Below are positions 41,113 to 50,335 of a DNA stretch of 64,000 nt, piece by piece; within the stretch, counting starts at the first letter, position 1; each line of letters begins with the position of its first letter. The stretch spans positions 2,852,001 through 2,916,000 of the forward strand of contig CBDHFR010000004.1 in NCBI GenBank assembly GCA_965262665.1, read 5' to 3'. A program made the translations under genes and the position numbers. A model generated the notes under the pieces. That model worked only from the letters and a program-made list of their open reading frames with translations, had not been told where the DNA came from and ran no database searches. The stretch is from CBDBND01 sp965262665 (GTDB lineage: Bacteria > Pseudomonadota > Alphaproteobacteria > Rhodospirillales > Rhodospirillaceae).

Positions 41113-43185
41113 ATGTTGGATATTGGTCGCGTTTTCATAATCATGACTGCGGCGCTTGCCCTGGCAGGATGCGCCAGTTTCCCGCGGACACCACTAACAC
41201 AGCCGCTCAATTTGGGCAAACAAACCGCCGCCAGCGGAGACAGCACAGAGGTTATCTCTGGTTTAACGGCGACAGCGCGGGAGCGCTTGACTTATGAAGG
41301 TGGACCTGACGTTCCTCTGTCCGTGACTGTGGCCGAACCCTATTCCAGCACAACGCCGCCACCTCTGGATGGAGACAATATCAGTATCAATTTTGAGGGG
41401 GTCCGACTGCCTGCTTTTGTTAACACCGTGTTCGGCGAGATTCTGGGGGTGTCCTTCGAAATCGACAGCGAAGTCATGGACAGGGAACAGTTGGTAACCC
41501 TGAGAACGGCGGGGCCCGTGCCACCTGATGAATTTTACAATCTTGTTGTTCAAGTGCTTGAGAATTACGACATCAACGTCGTTTATCAAGGAGGCGTCTA
41601 CCGGTTTATTGAAACTGACAGGTTTCAGAGAGACATACCTAGGATCATTCGTTCACGCGCATTTCCCAATGTACCGGCGGATATGCGGCCCATGTTCTAT
41701 TACGCCACGGTGCACAACGTCCAAGCATCAACACTGCGGTCATGGCTGGATCTTGCGCTTGGTGACCGGATTAACGTCCTCTCCGTAGGCGGCGCCAATG
41801 CAATGCTACTGCTGGGACGCGCTGAAGACGTGGAAGCTGCCCTTGAAACAGTAACTATACTTGATCAGCCTCACCTTGCCGGACACCGCAGCGTCAAGAT
41901 ATCACCCGCCTTTTGGAGCGCGGAACGGCTAGCGCAACAGCTGATCGAAGTCCTGACAGCAGAGGGTTATTTCATTGCCATGGGCGGCCAGTCTGCGGCC
42001 AGCATAAAGCTGGTTTCGGTTCAGGCATTGAACATCATAGTCGTATTCTCTTCGAGCGACGCAAATCTGCAACATGTGGTGCAGTGGGCAGCTGAACTGG
42101 ATCAGCCAAGCCAAACAATCGACACCCGGGGTGTCTATTATTATCAAGTCCAGAACACCAATGCAGAGGAAGTGGCGGAGATCATCGGCGAACTTCTTGG
42201 TGACGGCGAAACAAAAGCGGCACCCGCCGAAGCGAATCAAGCAGGGACTATGTCGGCACCAAAACCAGAGACTACGTCGGCACCAAAACTGATCGTGGAC
42301 GCCAGCCGTAACGCCATTCTGTTTCAGGGAACAGCGGAAGAGTATTCGCAATTTAGACTATTAATGGGACAAATGGACCGGGCGCCTCTGGAGGTCATGA
42401 TCGAGGCTACGGTCGCCGAGGTAACGTTGGATGAGGGTCAAAGCCTTGGCGTTATCTTCGGGTTTGACGACGGTGTCGAAATGGTATCCAACGCGTCAGC
42501 GGTCCTCTCCGACGAAGGACTAATGGTAAATCTGGTCAGGAATACCGGAGACTTTACGGCAACGGTTAACGCGCTTGTGGATCAACAGCGCGTATCCATT
42601 CTTTCCAGCCCACGCCTCGTAGCCTCTAGCGGAAGTAGCGCAACCATGCAGGTTGGGACCCAGGTCCCAATAGTTACAACGCAGCAAACGGCCCCCGACG
42701 GCCGCGTTGGCGGTACCAGCAATATCCTTCAATCCGTTCAATACCGTAGCACGGGCGTCATTTTGACAATTGAGCCGACGATTAATTCCAGCCGGCGAGT
42801 TGAACTAACCGTCTCCCAAGAGGTAAGCGATGCGCAGAGCAACGACATATCTGATATCCAAAGCCCCATCATATTAACGAGAAGTATCAACACCACGTTG
42901 GCACTCGATGATGGAGAAACGGTCTTGCTTGGCGGTTTGATATCCGAAAACTACAGCACGGGTGAAACGGGGGTTCCCTTCTTAAAGGATATTCCGATCC
43001 TCGGGTCCTTGTTCAAGAACCAATCCGACAATGTGACCAAGACTGAGCTCATTGTTCTTCTCACCCCTTATATCATTGACGGCCCGGAAACTTCGCGGGC
43101 GGTGCGCGATGCGTTCAAGGCGCAGCTTGGGGATTGGGTAAATCAACAAGAAATGTCTTCATCGCCGTTGGGCTTATTTCAATAG
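41113..43185 (+). CDS. Secretin, GspD/PilQ-type outer-membrane pore
   Basis: About 690 residues from ATG 41113 (GGGGGG upstream); an earlier ATG at 41080 would add 11 residues. A lipobox LALAGCAS follows the hydrophobic start. N-domains include ISINFEGVRLPAFVNTVFGE and DTRGVYYYQVQNTNAEEVAEI. The secretin core has RAPLEVMIEATVAEVTLDEG, RVSILSSPRLVASSGSSATM followed by QVGTQVPIVTT, and ETGVPFLKDIPILGSLFKNQ with ELIVLLTPYII. It resembles lipidated GspD-like secretins. No other type II or pilus genes are visible here. A Sel1-repeat lipoprotein gene follows 72 bases later. Confidence 0.9.
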   Translation: MLDIGRVFIIMTAALALAGCASFPRTPLTQPLNLGKQTAASGDSTEVISGLTATARERLTYEGGPDVPLSVTVAEPYSSTTPPPLDGDNISINFEGVRLPAFVNTVFGEILGVSFEIDSEVMDREQLVTLRTAGPVPPDEFYNLVVQVLENYDINVVYQGGVYRFIETDRFQRDIPRIIRSRAFPNVPADMRPMFYYATVHNVQASTLRSWLDLALGDRINVLSVGGANAMLLLGRAEDVEAALETVTILDQPHLAGHRSVKISPAFWSAERLAQQLIEVLTAEGYFIAMGGQSAASIKLVSVQALNIIVVFSSSDANLQHVVQWAAELDQPSQTIDTRGVYYYQVQNTNAEEVAEIIGELLGDGETKAAPAEANQAGTMSAPKPETTSAPKLIVDASRNAILFQGTAEEYSQFRLLMGQMDRAPLEVMIEATVAEVTLDEGQSLGVIFGFDDGVEMVSNASAVLSDEGLMVNLVRNTGDFTATVNALVDQQRVSILSSPRLVASSGSSATMQVGTQVPIVTTQQTAPDGRVGGTSNILQSVQYRSTGVILTIEPTINSSRRVELTVSQEVSDAQSNDISDIQSPIILTRSINTTLALDDGETVLLGGLISENYSTGETGVPFLKDIPILGSLFKNQSDNVTKTELIVLLTPYIIDGPETSRAVRDAFKAQLGDWVNQQEMSSSPLGLFQ

Positions 43186-43257
43186 GAGATTTACGGCATT
43201 TCCCCACCGGAGCGAATCCTGATCTAAGTCCGCAACAATGAAGAGGCGAGTGAGAGC

Positions 43258-43965
43258 ATGAAGCCATTATTCTCTAGCATGGTCATGTTGGGAGTCCTGT
43301 GCGGTTGTACCGGTATGGATACGATCTATCAGGGATCCGGCCTACCAACTCTCGAATGGGAAACAAGCCTGGAGTTGGGCTTGGAAGAATTAGAGGTGCT
43401 TGCAGCTTCAGGCGATGCCGAGGCGCAGGTTGAGCTGGGTCTGCGGTTGGTTAATGGCGAAGATGCCGACAAGGATGAAGCCAGAGGGGTGAATCTCTTC
43501 ATGGCCAGTGCGCGGCAGGGCAACGCAAAGGGTCAGTTCTTTACTGGAGTAGCCTATGCAAATGGTACCCACGTGGATAAGGATCTTGCGCGGGCGGTCC
43601 CTTGGTATGAGCTAAGTGCCAAGCAGGGACATCCGCTAGCGCAGTATTACCTCGCGGTTATGATTGCCTATGGGCGTGGTGGGATCTCTGCCAATTGGGA
43701 AGCGGCGATTCCACTTTTTCAGAAGGCGGCAGAACAAGGTCATTCGGACGCACAGTTTATGATGGGGTACGTTTACGACACAGCGCAAGGTGTGGACCAG
43801 GACAATGAGCAGGCGGCCTATTGGTATCGGAAGGCGACCAAACGAGTATTGAATCAAAAAGCCCAATGGAATCTTCGCCGCATGATCGAGCTGGGTTTGG
43901 TTGAATGGCAACAAGGAGACCCAGGCGTGCCGCCAGAAAAACCTGTACCTGAGACTGAAAGTTAA
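43258..43965 (+). CDS. Sel1-like repeat lipoprotein
   Basis: 235 residues with ribosome site GAGGCGAG and lipobox VLCGCTG. The mature part contains four to five Sel1-like repeats, for example GDAEAQVELGLRLVNGEDAD, GNAKGQFFTGVAYANGTHVD, GHPLAQYYLAVMIAYGRGG and GHSDAQFMMGYVYDTAQGVD. Such repeats scaffold protein complexes. Being directly downstream of the secretin, it may be an accessory or piloting protein for that pore; that is inference. The C terminus is rich in Pro and Glu. Confidence 0.85.
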   Translation: MKPLFSSMVMLGVLCGCTGMDTIYQGSGLPTLEWETSLELGLEELEVLAASGDAEAQVELGLRLVNGEDADKDEARGVNLFMASARQGNAKGQFFTGVAYANGTHVDKDLARAVPWYELSAKQGHPLAQYYLAVMIAYGRGGISANWEAAIPLFQKAAEQGHSDAQFMMGYVYDTAQGVDQDNEQAAYWYRKATKRVLNQKAQWNLRRMIELGLVEWQQGDPGVPPEKPVPETES

Positions 43966-43989
43966 CAAAGAAGGAGGGGCACGCCATGT

Positions 43990-44200
43990 GCGAAGATAAG
44001 GGCGTTGCCGGCGAAGCGATACGTCCCCGGGCGGTAACGCCTTCGTCATGGCCGGCGAACAATGCATTCTTGCTATTGAGGGCAACCGGCCTGATGAGGT
44101 TTTCGACGCTCTTGGTATCCATCCCGACGCGTCCATCGGCCAGGAACACCCGCAGGCCATCCCAGTGGAGCGCGATGTAGCCTTCCACTTGCAGGATGCC
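43990..44200 (-). pseudogene. IS66-family transposase, C-terminal fragment
   Basis: The minus-strand frame reads ALHWDGLRVFLADGRVGMDT, then KSVENLIRPVALNSKNALFA followed by GHDEG, the highly conserved end of the IS66 TnpC transposase (D-G-R-x-x-x-D-x-x-x-V-E-x-x-I-R-P-x-A-L-x-x-K-N). The usual Asn after Asp is changed to Thr. The fragment is cut on both sides. Confidence 0.75.
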
Positions 44201-44263
44201 TGCGAACAGAACCTGTCAGGAATTTTGTGTTTATGAGCGCTGGGATGTCCAAGGGAGGACAAT

Positions 44264-44510
44264 ATGGCGAGCAGGCACAAACCGGTGGTTCCAGACGAGC
44301 TACTGGATCGACTATTGGGCGGATCGGACGCGCTTGAGGCATTTCAAGGCGGCGATCTGGTCCAGGATCTGAAGAAGGCGCTGGCGGAACGCATCCTCAA
44401 TGCCGAGCTGGATCATCATCTCGACGACGAAGACGAGCAGTCCAGCTCCAACCACCGCAACGGCCATAGTCGTAAGAGGGTGCTCACCGCTCACTCGGGC
44501 CGCGTCGGGC
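44264..44510 (+). pseudogene. IS256-family transposase, N-terminal fragment
   Basis: ATG with AGGGAGGA upstream, then PDELLDRLLGGSDALEAFQG, LVQDLKKALAERILNAELDH and SNHRNGHSRKRVLTAHSG: the standard IS256 start. The match ends after about 83 residues. The next 300 bases (44511-44808) hold no recognisable gene. Confidence 0.75.
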
Positions 44511-44808
44511 TGGCCAGTGAATTGGCCGCCCAAAGTGCAAGCACCACTTAAACAATGCTTGCCGGGGGATGGAAAACCCACCGCATGGTTGCTCACTACA
44601 GCGCCGGCGCACAAGCCGAGCGGGGCGCGGTCGCCAAGTATCTCTAGGCCGCTACACCATGCCGCAAATAAGCCCGTTTTTTTGCTAAAGTAGGGTCTAA
44701 AGGTGGGAACAAAAAGTGGAGTTTTCAAAACTTTATGGTTTCTGTGGATTTTCAGCCCACTAGTGGCGGAACAGGGCTCCGCCATAGGCCTTTTTAGGGG
44801 CCGCCGCC

Positions 44809-45255
44809 CTACCCAATTTCGCCATCGATCACGGCTTGACCGGACCCACCACATTCGGGGCAGACCACGCGCGGTGCAGCCTGTCCAATACCGGCACACT
44901 CGGGACAACGAAAGCTTGCCGCAATGTCATGATCGTTTCTTTCCCGTGCCAGGTAAGGGTGGTGACCGCCGTCTTGCAAAAGCATCGGCTTGCCCGGCCG
45001 GGCGAGTAGGACAATGGGGAGTGCTTGGGCCTCGATGTCCTCACGCAAGCGCGCAAGCCGCAGCGGATTAACGCCGCGCTCGATGTGCGCCAGGTCGGCC
45101 AATGGCACGCGGTGCATCATGCGCCGGCCAGGCTCTAGCGGGCTCTCAGGCGTCGCTACGTATCGCCGCAAGGGTGGATTTTGGCCGCTCAGCTCGACGG
45201 GGTGAGCCTGTTTGTCTGTTTGTATCCCAGCTCGCCTGTTTGAATCTCGACACAT
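44809..45255 (-). CDS. ParB-like nuclease-fold protein with C-terminal CxxC zinc motif
   Basis: Up to 148 residues; the real start may be internal, near MMHRVPLADLAH at about 45119. The core VPLADLAHIERGVNPLRLAR, then IEAQALPIVLLARPGKPMLL and QDGGHHPYLARERND, resembles the ParB N-terminal domain (strand-helix, P-I-V-L, then D-G-x-H-R, here D-G-G-H-H-P). Two CxxC pairs follow: CPECAGIGQAAPRVVCPECG, with C-x-x-C-x-G-x-G as in DnaJ zinc fingers. Phage-like accessory proteins often have such short ParB folds. Surrounded by IS remnants. Function unknown. Confidence 0.5.
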   Translation of the reverse strand: MCRDSNRRAGIQTDKQAHPVELSGQNPPLRRYVATPESPLEPGRRMMHRVPLADLAHIERGVNPLRLARLREDIEAQALPIVLLARPGKPMLLQDGGHHPYLARERNDHDIAASFRCPECAGIGQAAPRVVCPECGGSGQAVIDGEIG

Positions 45256-45275
45256 ACGAACCCGGATTTAATTAC

Positions 45276-45309
45276 AAAGAAAAGGCCCCGCCGAATAAAC
45301 AGCGGGGCC
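45276..45309 (-). terminator. Rho-independent terminator of the large secreted protein gene
   Basis: GGCCCCGC (45284-45291) pairs perfectly with GCGGGGCC (45302-45309). Read on the minus strand the stem is followed by TTTTCTTT (45283 to 45276). It lies 27 bases after the stop of the gene at 45336-46913. Confidence 0.85.
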
Positions 45310-45335
45310 AATTTAGTTAGCAGGTAAGAGACGTT

Positions 45336-46913
45336 TTACGGGGCGGTCAGCTGACCATTCCGGAAGCCGGACAGGTCAGAGAACAATCCCTCGATCTGGT
45401 TCCAATTCAGGTGTTGAACGTAGCCGGTGATCGCGCCTTCGATCCTAACGTCGTAGAGCATGACCTTATCAGGCGTAAATCCCAGGAGACCTTCAACCTG
45501 CGCGGCGGTCCACTGGACCGTGGTCCTGGCGGGAATCACGGGGGACGCAAATTGTCCCAGCATTGTGCCAGTGGCGCTGTCAAATACCGTTAAATCAATG
45601 GAGCCATCAACGGCGCCATTGTTAGCAATGCGGACAACGGAAGTGTACTGATCGGCCCCGTTGCCATACGAGTTGCGGACGGAGTTGAGGTGAACGTTTA
45701 GGCCGCCGCGTTCGATGCTGGCCAGAGCGCCAGTAGCCCCATCAGGTAAGCCATAAGTTGAAGTCGCTGGAGCCACAAAGGTCACGGCAACTCTACCTGC
45801 ACCTGCAGAAGAGATCCTGCTCTTACCGTCAAAATGGATCATGATGTTGTGAGTGCCATCCAGCTCAGCATCCAGCTCAGCGAGTTTTAGGCTAAACGAC
45901 GCCGCGCCATCCTTAACGGTAACGGCATCCTCATCTTCTGAACTGGCAGGGATAGACGTTCTTTTTTTAGGGTCTGTCCCGCCTTTGGGGCCTAATGAGA
46001 CGCTACTCAGAGCGTCATCGTTGAGCGCCGTGTGGTGAACACTGATTCCAGAGCTGGCAACTGCTTCCGCCACTGGGAAGGCTATAAGGCCTGTTGCGTT
46101 CTCAGCAGGGTCTGGATACAGGGCACTTTTTACTGTGTATTTCACATCGCCAAGAACAGCAGTTGTGCTACCGTCCCCACCGTCCTCAAGTCTTGTGAAT
46201 GAGGGGTCGCACTCAGCACAAACAGTAAGGGTTGCGCCAGGTGTCACCTTGGCTTCAACGACAGCGACGCTGGTATAAATAGAGGCGGCTTGTGATACGT
46301 GAACAGCGCTCTTATCCGCAGCGTCGATAAGGGTTGCTGTCAATTTTATAGCGCCTCCAGCTGTGCCTAGACCAACGGCCTTTGTGAAAGCCAGGTTATG
46401 GAGTTGGACCCCAATTATTTGAGGGGCGGTCGCCACCACCTCAACATTCCCGCAACTGGTAAGGGTGACTTTGTTGCCGCGCGGAAAGTTCTCACACTCG
46501 AGATCGTCGACGACTCGAGTATGTGCACCGGGCGCGGTGTCGGCGGCCACAAAGGGACTAGCGGAAACAATTGCAGTTGTAAATTCTGCCCCACTGACCT
46601 CAAGCTCAAGATCGAACTGATACCTGACGGCCGACGGGAACATGATCCATACCGTATCCTCCTGAGCCGCAGAGGAAGTACTAGTGCTAAAATCAAGCAC
46701 GACGGTAGCTGCTCCCCTGCCTCCGAAAGCTAGGGCGGCCAATTCTGTTGCAGTAAAGGGGGCTAGTTTGGATCTCGTGGCGGGTATGGTGACGCCGCCT
46801 TCGGTGGTGGCCTCCTTGCCTGGGACGTACTTAGCTATTTCGGCAGCATTTGCCCCGCCGAATATGATAAGGGGTGCCACAAGAGCAGCACACAAAAGTC
46901 TTGTTCGTAGCAT
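45336..46913 (-). CDS. Large exported protein of unknown function
   Basis: 525 residues. The start ATG 46911-46913 is chosen because GGAG lies 6 bases upstream; ATG 46925 is possible. Signal peptide MLRTRLLCAALVAPLIIFGG to ANAAE. The mature protein is rich in Ala, Thr, Ser and Val and seems all-beta; it has two close Cys pairs (ECENFP..LTSCG and VCAECD). The C-terminal part (YTSVVRIANNGAVDGSIDLT, then TVQWTAAQVEGLLGF) resembles an Ig-like or adhesion domain. No family was recognised. With a secretin gene 2 kb away, it might be exported across the outer membrane, which is inference. A terminator follows. Confidence 0.7.
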   Translation of the reverse strand: MLRTRLLCAALVAPLIIFGGANAAEIAKYVPGKEATTEGGVTIPATRSKLAPFTATELAALAFGGRGAATVVLDFSTSTSSAAQEDTVWIMFPSAVRYQFDLELEVSGAEFTTAIVSASPFVAADTAPGAHTRVVDDLECENFPRGNKVTLTSCGNVEVVATAPQIIGVQLHNLAFTKAVGLGTAGGAIKLTATLIDAADKSAVHVSQAASIYTSVAVVEAKVTPGATLTVCAECDPSFTRLEDGGDGSTTAVLGDVKYTVKSALYPDPAENATGLIAFPVAEAVASSGISVHHTALNDDALSSVSLGPKGGTDPKKRTSIPASSEDEDAVTVKDGAASFSLKLAELDAELDGTHNIMIHFDGKSRISSAGAGRVAVTFVAPATSTYGLPDGATGALASIERGGLNVHLNSVRNSYGNGADQYTSVVRIANNGAVDGSIDLTVFDSATGTMLGQFASPVIPARTTVQWTAAQVEGLLGFTPDKVMLYDVRIEGAITGYVQHLNWNQIEGLFSDLSGFRNGQLTAP

Positions 46914-47109
46914 TGTTTGCTCCATCTATTTAGTGTTTCACAGAGACGTGTCGAGTGGACATCCCCGTCCAATCGCACACAGTAATGCAAAAAATGGCGC
47001 CCTGGTCAACACCTTGACTCGATTCTATATTCTGAGGCAGACTGGTCCTCCCCCACGGACGTCAGACATAGCTCCTTTGACCGGGGTAGGATACGTGTTG
47101 AGAAAGGGG

Positions 47110-47138
47110 CCGCCTAGCGCAAGCTGGGCGGTTTCCTT
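47110..47138 (+). terminator. GNRA-loop hairpin terminator
   Basis: CCGCCTAGC (47110-47118) pairs with GCTGGGCGG (47123-47131, one G-T pair) around a GCAA loop and is followed by TTTCCTT. No plus-strand gene for it to end is visible; it may belong to a decayed element. Confidence 0.5.
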
Positions 47139-47204
47139 GTTGGGCGGCTTGATGGGGAATCCAATACGGGGCACTTTTGAGGCGTTGCCAGGCCTGGTAT
47201 CAAA

Positions 47205-47235
47205 TGGTGGAGCCATGGGGAATCGAACCCCACCA
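47205..47235 (-). other. tRNA/tmRNA-like 3' end fragment (possible attachment site)
   Basis: On the minus strand, TGGGG-TTCGATT-CCCCA forms a perfect T arm, followed by TGGCTCC-A-CCA, an acceptor 3' strand with discriminator and CCA. No matching 5' strand (GGAGCCA) or anticodon arm is found upstream. It lies at the end of a decayed recombinase gene, the usual position of an attachment site at the 3' end of a tRNA or tmRNA gene. Confidence 0.5.
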
Positions 47236-47567
47236 GACCGGTGGCAACCCGGCCTGGCCAACTTCGCGGCGCCAGTACTGGCGCAGCTGCTCCGGCAGCC
47301 GGGGCGAGAGAGGCACATAATTCGGTCCTTGTTGCCCTTGCCTTGATCGATGCACAGACCCATCCCTTCGGGGTTGATATCGCTGAGCTGCAAGCGGCCG
47401 GGCTCGCTCGAGATAGTCCTGGACTTCCGGGGCGGAGATCTGGTCGGGGCTGCGACGGTAGTCGACGTGCGAGCCCGGTGACGGAGTGGAGGTTAGGACT
47501 TCTTGGTGTTCTCGGCGAGTCCGCGAACGGTCATGTCGTTGATCATGCGTTGGCGCAGCGGTGTCAT
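47236..47567 (-). pseudogene. Tyrosine recombinase (integrase) remnant, internally deleted
   Basis: From ATG 47565-47567: MTPLRQRMINDMTVRGLAEN, then TKKS, the core-binding start of phage-type integrases. After a frame break YRRSPDQISAPEVQDYL continues that domain. A large deletion then joins DINPEGMGLCIDQGKGNKDR and LSPRLPEQLRQYWR from the catalytic domain (the Lys of G-K-G-x-K-D-R). The catalytic His-x-x-Arg and Tyr are absent. It is inactive. Confidence 0.7.
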
Positions 47568-47859
47568 GGGTCGTCTCCACCCTAGGTCTGATCGATCACT
47601 AAGACACGCCGTCTGCATTGGATGAATTATTGCGCCGACTGGTCCGAGCTGAAGACACGGTCACATAGGTTCGCATTGGCTCGCATTGGTTTGACAGCGC
47701 CTGGATTCCCCTCCCTGACCGCCGGGGGACAGATGATCTTCGGCTATTTCAACCAAATGAGGTTTTCTGAAGGGACAACTCAACTTGGCCTCCGTGCTTA
47801 CTATGTGCTTACTTTCGTCGAGACCATTCGCCTGTATTCTGAAAAAGTCCCAGAAAAGC

Positions 47860-47936
<77 letters not shown>

Positions 47937-48014
47937 GCAGGCGGGCGGGACCATACCCAAAGGTCTACCCTGTGTCCATCACCACCAGCCACGCCCACGC
48001 GTCCAAAAACCCTA

Positions 48015-49016
48015 CTATTCTGCGGACTTGAGGCGCATTAGAGCGTCTCTGTCTGCCCCTGATGACAGGGCTGCCGACGGGGCATGCAAATAGGTGACAA
48101 TGTCGGACAGCACGGTTTCGGCTTGCAGGTCCCGCAGCAGCATGTGCCAGCCATCCGCATAGTAAGCGAGGTGCCGGGATGGATTGTCCGTCAGAAAGGC
48201 TTCAAGTGCCTGTTGAGTTGCGTTCTTGGGAATGATTTCGTCCTTGGCACCATAAAGATAAAGCGTCGGCACCGTTAGGCGTCCGATACTGGTCTGTGCC
48301 GTATCCATTAAATTGGTGAGCCCGTAAATGCTGTCGATACGCGTATTCTTAATGAACAAGGGATCACGGGCGTTGTCGCGCAACATCTCAATGTTGTCAC
48401 TGGCTTGCCGGCCGAAACCGCGCCCTGACGGTTTTGCCCAGGGAAACAAACGCGCACCCAACCAAAGTGATGTGCGGTAAGGCCATGGCATAGTGTCTCG
48501 GCTCCAAACTGCCGGCGCCACCAGGACAATAGCATCAACCGGCGGAGGCGCGCGCGCAGCCATGGCAGCTGTCACAACGGCGCCCCCCATGCTGACAGCG
48601 ATGGCGTACAAAGGAACGTCGGGGTAAGTCCGATTAAGGACGAACGCAAAATCCCTGAAATCACGGCTCAACACATCTTCACCGGCCCATAGCCCCACAA
48701 ACGGACCTTGGCCAAAGCCGCGCTGGTCGTAGGCAAAAACGGCAAAGCCCTCAGCCGCCAAAGTGGGACCAACACCTGGTGCGTCTGGAACCGCGCCGAA
48801 AGACTTGCTGTAATCATTGAACCCATGAACGGCCAAAACGACGCCAACTGGATCGGTTGTCGGCAACCACCGCCGGACGGGCAAAGTCAGGCCATCGGCG
48901 GTGATGAAGCCATCTTCGGTCAGTGTGGGTGTGGCCGGTCCCGGTCCGGACGGCGGCGCCCGCGGCGCGCAAGCCGATACAAAACACGCGATTAAGACAA
49001 TCGCGACCGTCCTCAC
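48015..49016 (-). CDS. Lipoprotein alpha/beta hydrolase (monoacylglycerol-lipase-like)
   Basis: 333 residues with lipobox CFVSACAP at about 14-18, so probably a membrane-anchored enzyme. The hydrolase core has VLAVHGFNDYSKSFG (oxyanion HG), VFAYDQRGFGQG, the nucleophile elbow AISMGGA-type AVSMGGAVVTAA (Ser), YGAKDEIIPKNATQ (Asp region) and YYADGWHMLLRD (His). This is the S33/monoacylglycerol lipase family. Its ATG overlaps the stop of the upstream ABC ATPase by 4 bases, so they are co-translated. The gene is downstream of tRNA-Arg on the same strand by position only. Confidence 0.88.
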   Translation of the reverse strand: MRTVAIVLIACFVSACAPRAPPSGPGPATPTLTEDGFITADGLTLPVRRWLPTTDPVGVVLAVHGFNDYSKSFGAVPDAPGVGPTLAAEGFAVFAYDQRGFGQGPFVGLWAGEDVLSRDFRDFAFVLNRTYPDVPLYAIAVSMGGAVVTAAMAARAPPPVDAIVLVAPAVWSRDTMPWPYRTSLWLGARLFPWAKPSGRGFGRQASDNIEMLRDNARDPLFIKNTRIDSIYGLTNLMDTAQTSIGRLTVPTLYLYGAKDEIIPKNATQQALEAFLTDNPSRHLAYYADGWHMLLRDLQAETVLSDIVTYLHAPSAALSSGADRDALMRLKSAE

Positions 49017-50008
49017 GGCACGTCCGGGCCTGACCGTGTCAGCTGCAAGAAAATGTCTTCTAAATCCACTTCTTCCGTCACAATGTCGGCGATGGGCAAC
49101 TGACAGTCCTGAGCGGTTTGCAAAATTTCGAGCATGGCGGTCGACGACGGGCGGTAGGTAATTTCAAGCTGGTTCGGTGTGGGCTGGCACGGTTCAAAAC
49201 GAGACATGGCGTCAGGCACGCGCTCCAAGGTTTCCGACAAGATCAGGACAACGGTTTTGGTGTCCACCTGTTTAAGCAATTGATCCGTGGTGTCGAACGC
49301 AACGACACGGCCGTGATTGATGATTGCGATTTGATCGCAGAGTTCTTCGGCTTCTTCGAGGTAGTGCGTGGTAAGCAAGATCGTTGTGCCCCGCGCATTC
49401 ATTTCTCGGATGGACCGCCACAGGTTTTGCCGCAATTCGACATCAACACCGGCCGTCGGTTCGTCCAGTACCAGAATTGGCGGGCTGTGCACCATCGATT
49501 TCGCGATCAACAGCCGCCGGCGCATCCCCCCCGACAATGTGCGGGAATACGCGTCCGCCTTTTCCACCAAGCCGACTGAATTCAATATTTCATCTGTGCG
49601 CCGTTCGGCTTTAGGGACGCCATACAGTCCGGCATTCACTTCCAACGTTTCACGCGGCGAGAAAAACGGATCCAGATTGAGTTCCTGGGGAACGATACCG
49701 ATAGCGCAGCGCGCGCGGCGTTCTTGCGTCTCGATGTCGAAATCCCACAGGCGCACGGAACCCGCTGTCTTTTTCACCAAACCGGCCATGATGTTGATGA
49801 TGGTCGATTTGCCCGCACCGTTGGGCCCAAGCAATCCAAAAAAAGCTCCCCGAGGGACTTGAAGATCGACCTCCGTCAGGGCCTGCTTGGGCGCTTGACC
49901 GTTGTCCCCGGCATAGATTTTGGTCAGACCACGGATATCGACTGCGAGGTCCGGTAAAAGGCTCGGGTCGACAAACGACGGATCTGGCGGTGGTGACGTA
50001 TCGGGCAT
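49013..50008 (-). CDS. ABC transporter ATP-binding protein (ABC-2/drug-export type)
   Basis: 331 residues. Walker A GPNGAGKSTIIN (about residues 59-70), Q loop VPQELNLDPFFSPRETLEVN, signature LSGGMRRRLLIAKSMVH, Walker B ILVLDEPTAGVD and switch His TTHYLEEAEEL. A C-terminal extension (from about 250) is typical of ABC-2 exporters such as NodI/YadG. The matching membrane subunit is not downstream; instead a lipase-like gene overlaps it. The N-terminal Pro-rich stretch (DTSPPPDPSFVDPSLLPDLA) is unusual; the domain proper starts at about residue 24. Confidence 0.92.
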   Translation of the reverse strand: MPDTSPPPDPSFVDPSLLPDLAVDIRGLTKIYAGDNGQAPKQALTEVDLQVPRGAFFGLLGPNGAGKSTIINIMAGLVKKTAGSVRLWDFDIETQERRARCAIGIVPQELNLDPFFSPRETLEVNAGLYGVPKAERRTDEILNSVGLVEKADAYSRTLSGGMRRRLLIAKSMVHSPPILVLDEPTAGVDVELRQNLWRSIREMNARGTTILLTTHYLEEAEELCDQIAIINHGRVVAFDTTDQLLKQVDTKTVVLILSETLERVPDAMSRFEPCQPTPNQLEITYRPSSTAMLEILQTAQDCQLPIADIVTEEVDLEDIFLQLTRSGPDVP

Positions 50009-50146
50009 GAATGGGATTATATGGCCTAGTGAGCGGGCGGGTTGGGTATCACCGGCGTTGCCACTCGGTCAACGGGGCTTGCCTCAAGCCCTGCGGCAGG
50101 CCATAGAAAGAAGCCGATCACCGACCCCGGTACAGAGGGCCCGACC

Positions 50147-50329
50147 ATGGCAGACCCGGTTGAGACCGTTGAAACAGAAACAGCCTCCGTGGATTGCGAC
50201 GGTGGTGGTGGAGCGCTCGGCCATCCCCATGTCTTTCTGCAGATCAAGCCCGAAGAAGGCGCGATCGATTGTCCCTATTGTGGCAAACGGTTTGTCTTGA
50301 AAACCGCAACAGCCGCAGCGTCTGAGTAA
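50147..50329 (+). CDS. CHCC-type zinc-finger protein
   Basis: 60 residues from ATG 50147. The C-terminal half reads VDCDGGGGALGHPHVFLQIK and DCPYCGKRFVL, giving the C-x(n)-G-H-P-x-V-x-L...C-x-Y-C-G zinc site of the zf-CHCC family (related to the NDUFS6 C terminus). Short members are widespread in alphaproteobacteria. It ends 6 bases before polA and is likely co-transcribed with it. Function unknown; possibly iron-sulfur or complex I related by homology. Confidence 0.85.
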   Translation: MADPVETVETETASVDCDGGGGALGHPHVFLQIKPEEGAIDCPYCGKRFVLKTATAAASE

Positions 50330-50335
50330 TCCCAG

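Noticed and set aside
44770..44790. GGCGGA/TCCGCC hairpin
   Set aside because: No T tract on either strand and no gene placed to use it as a terminator.
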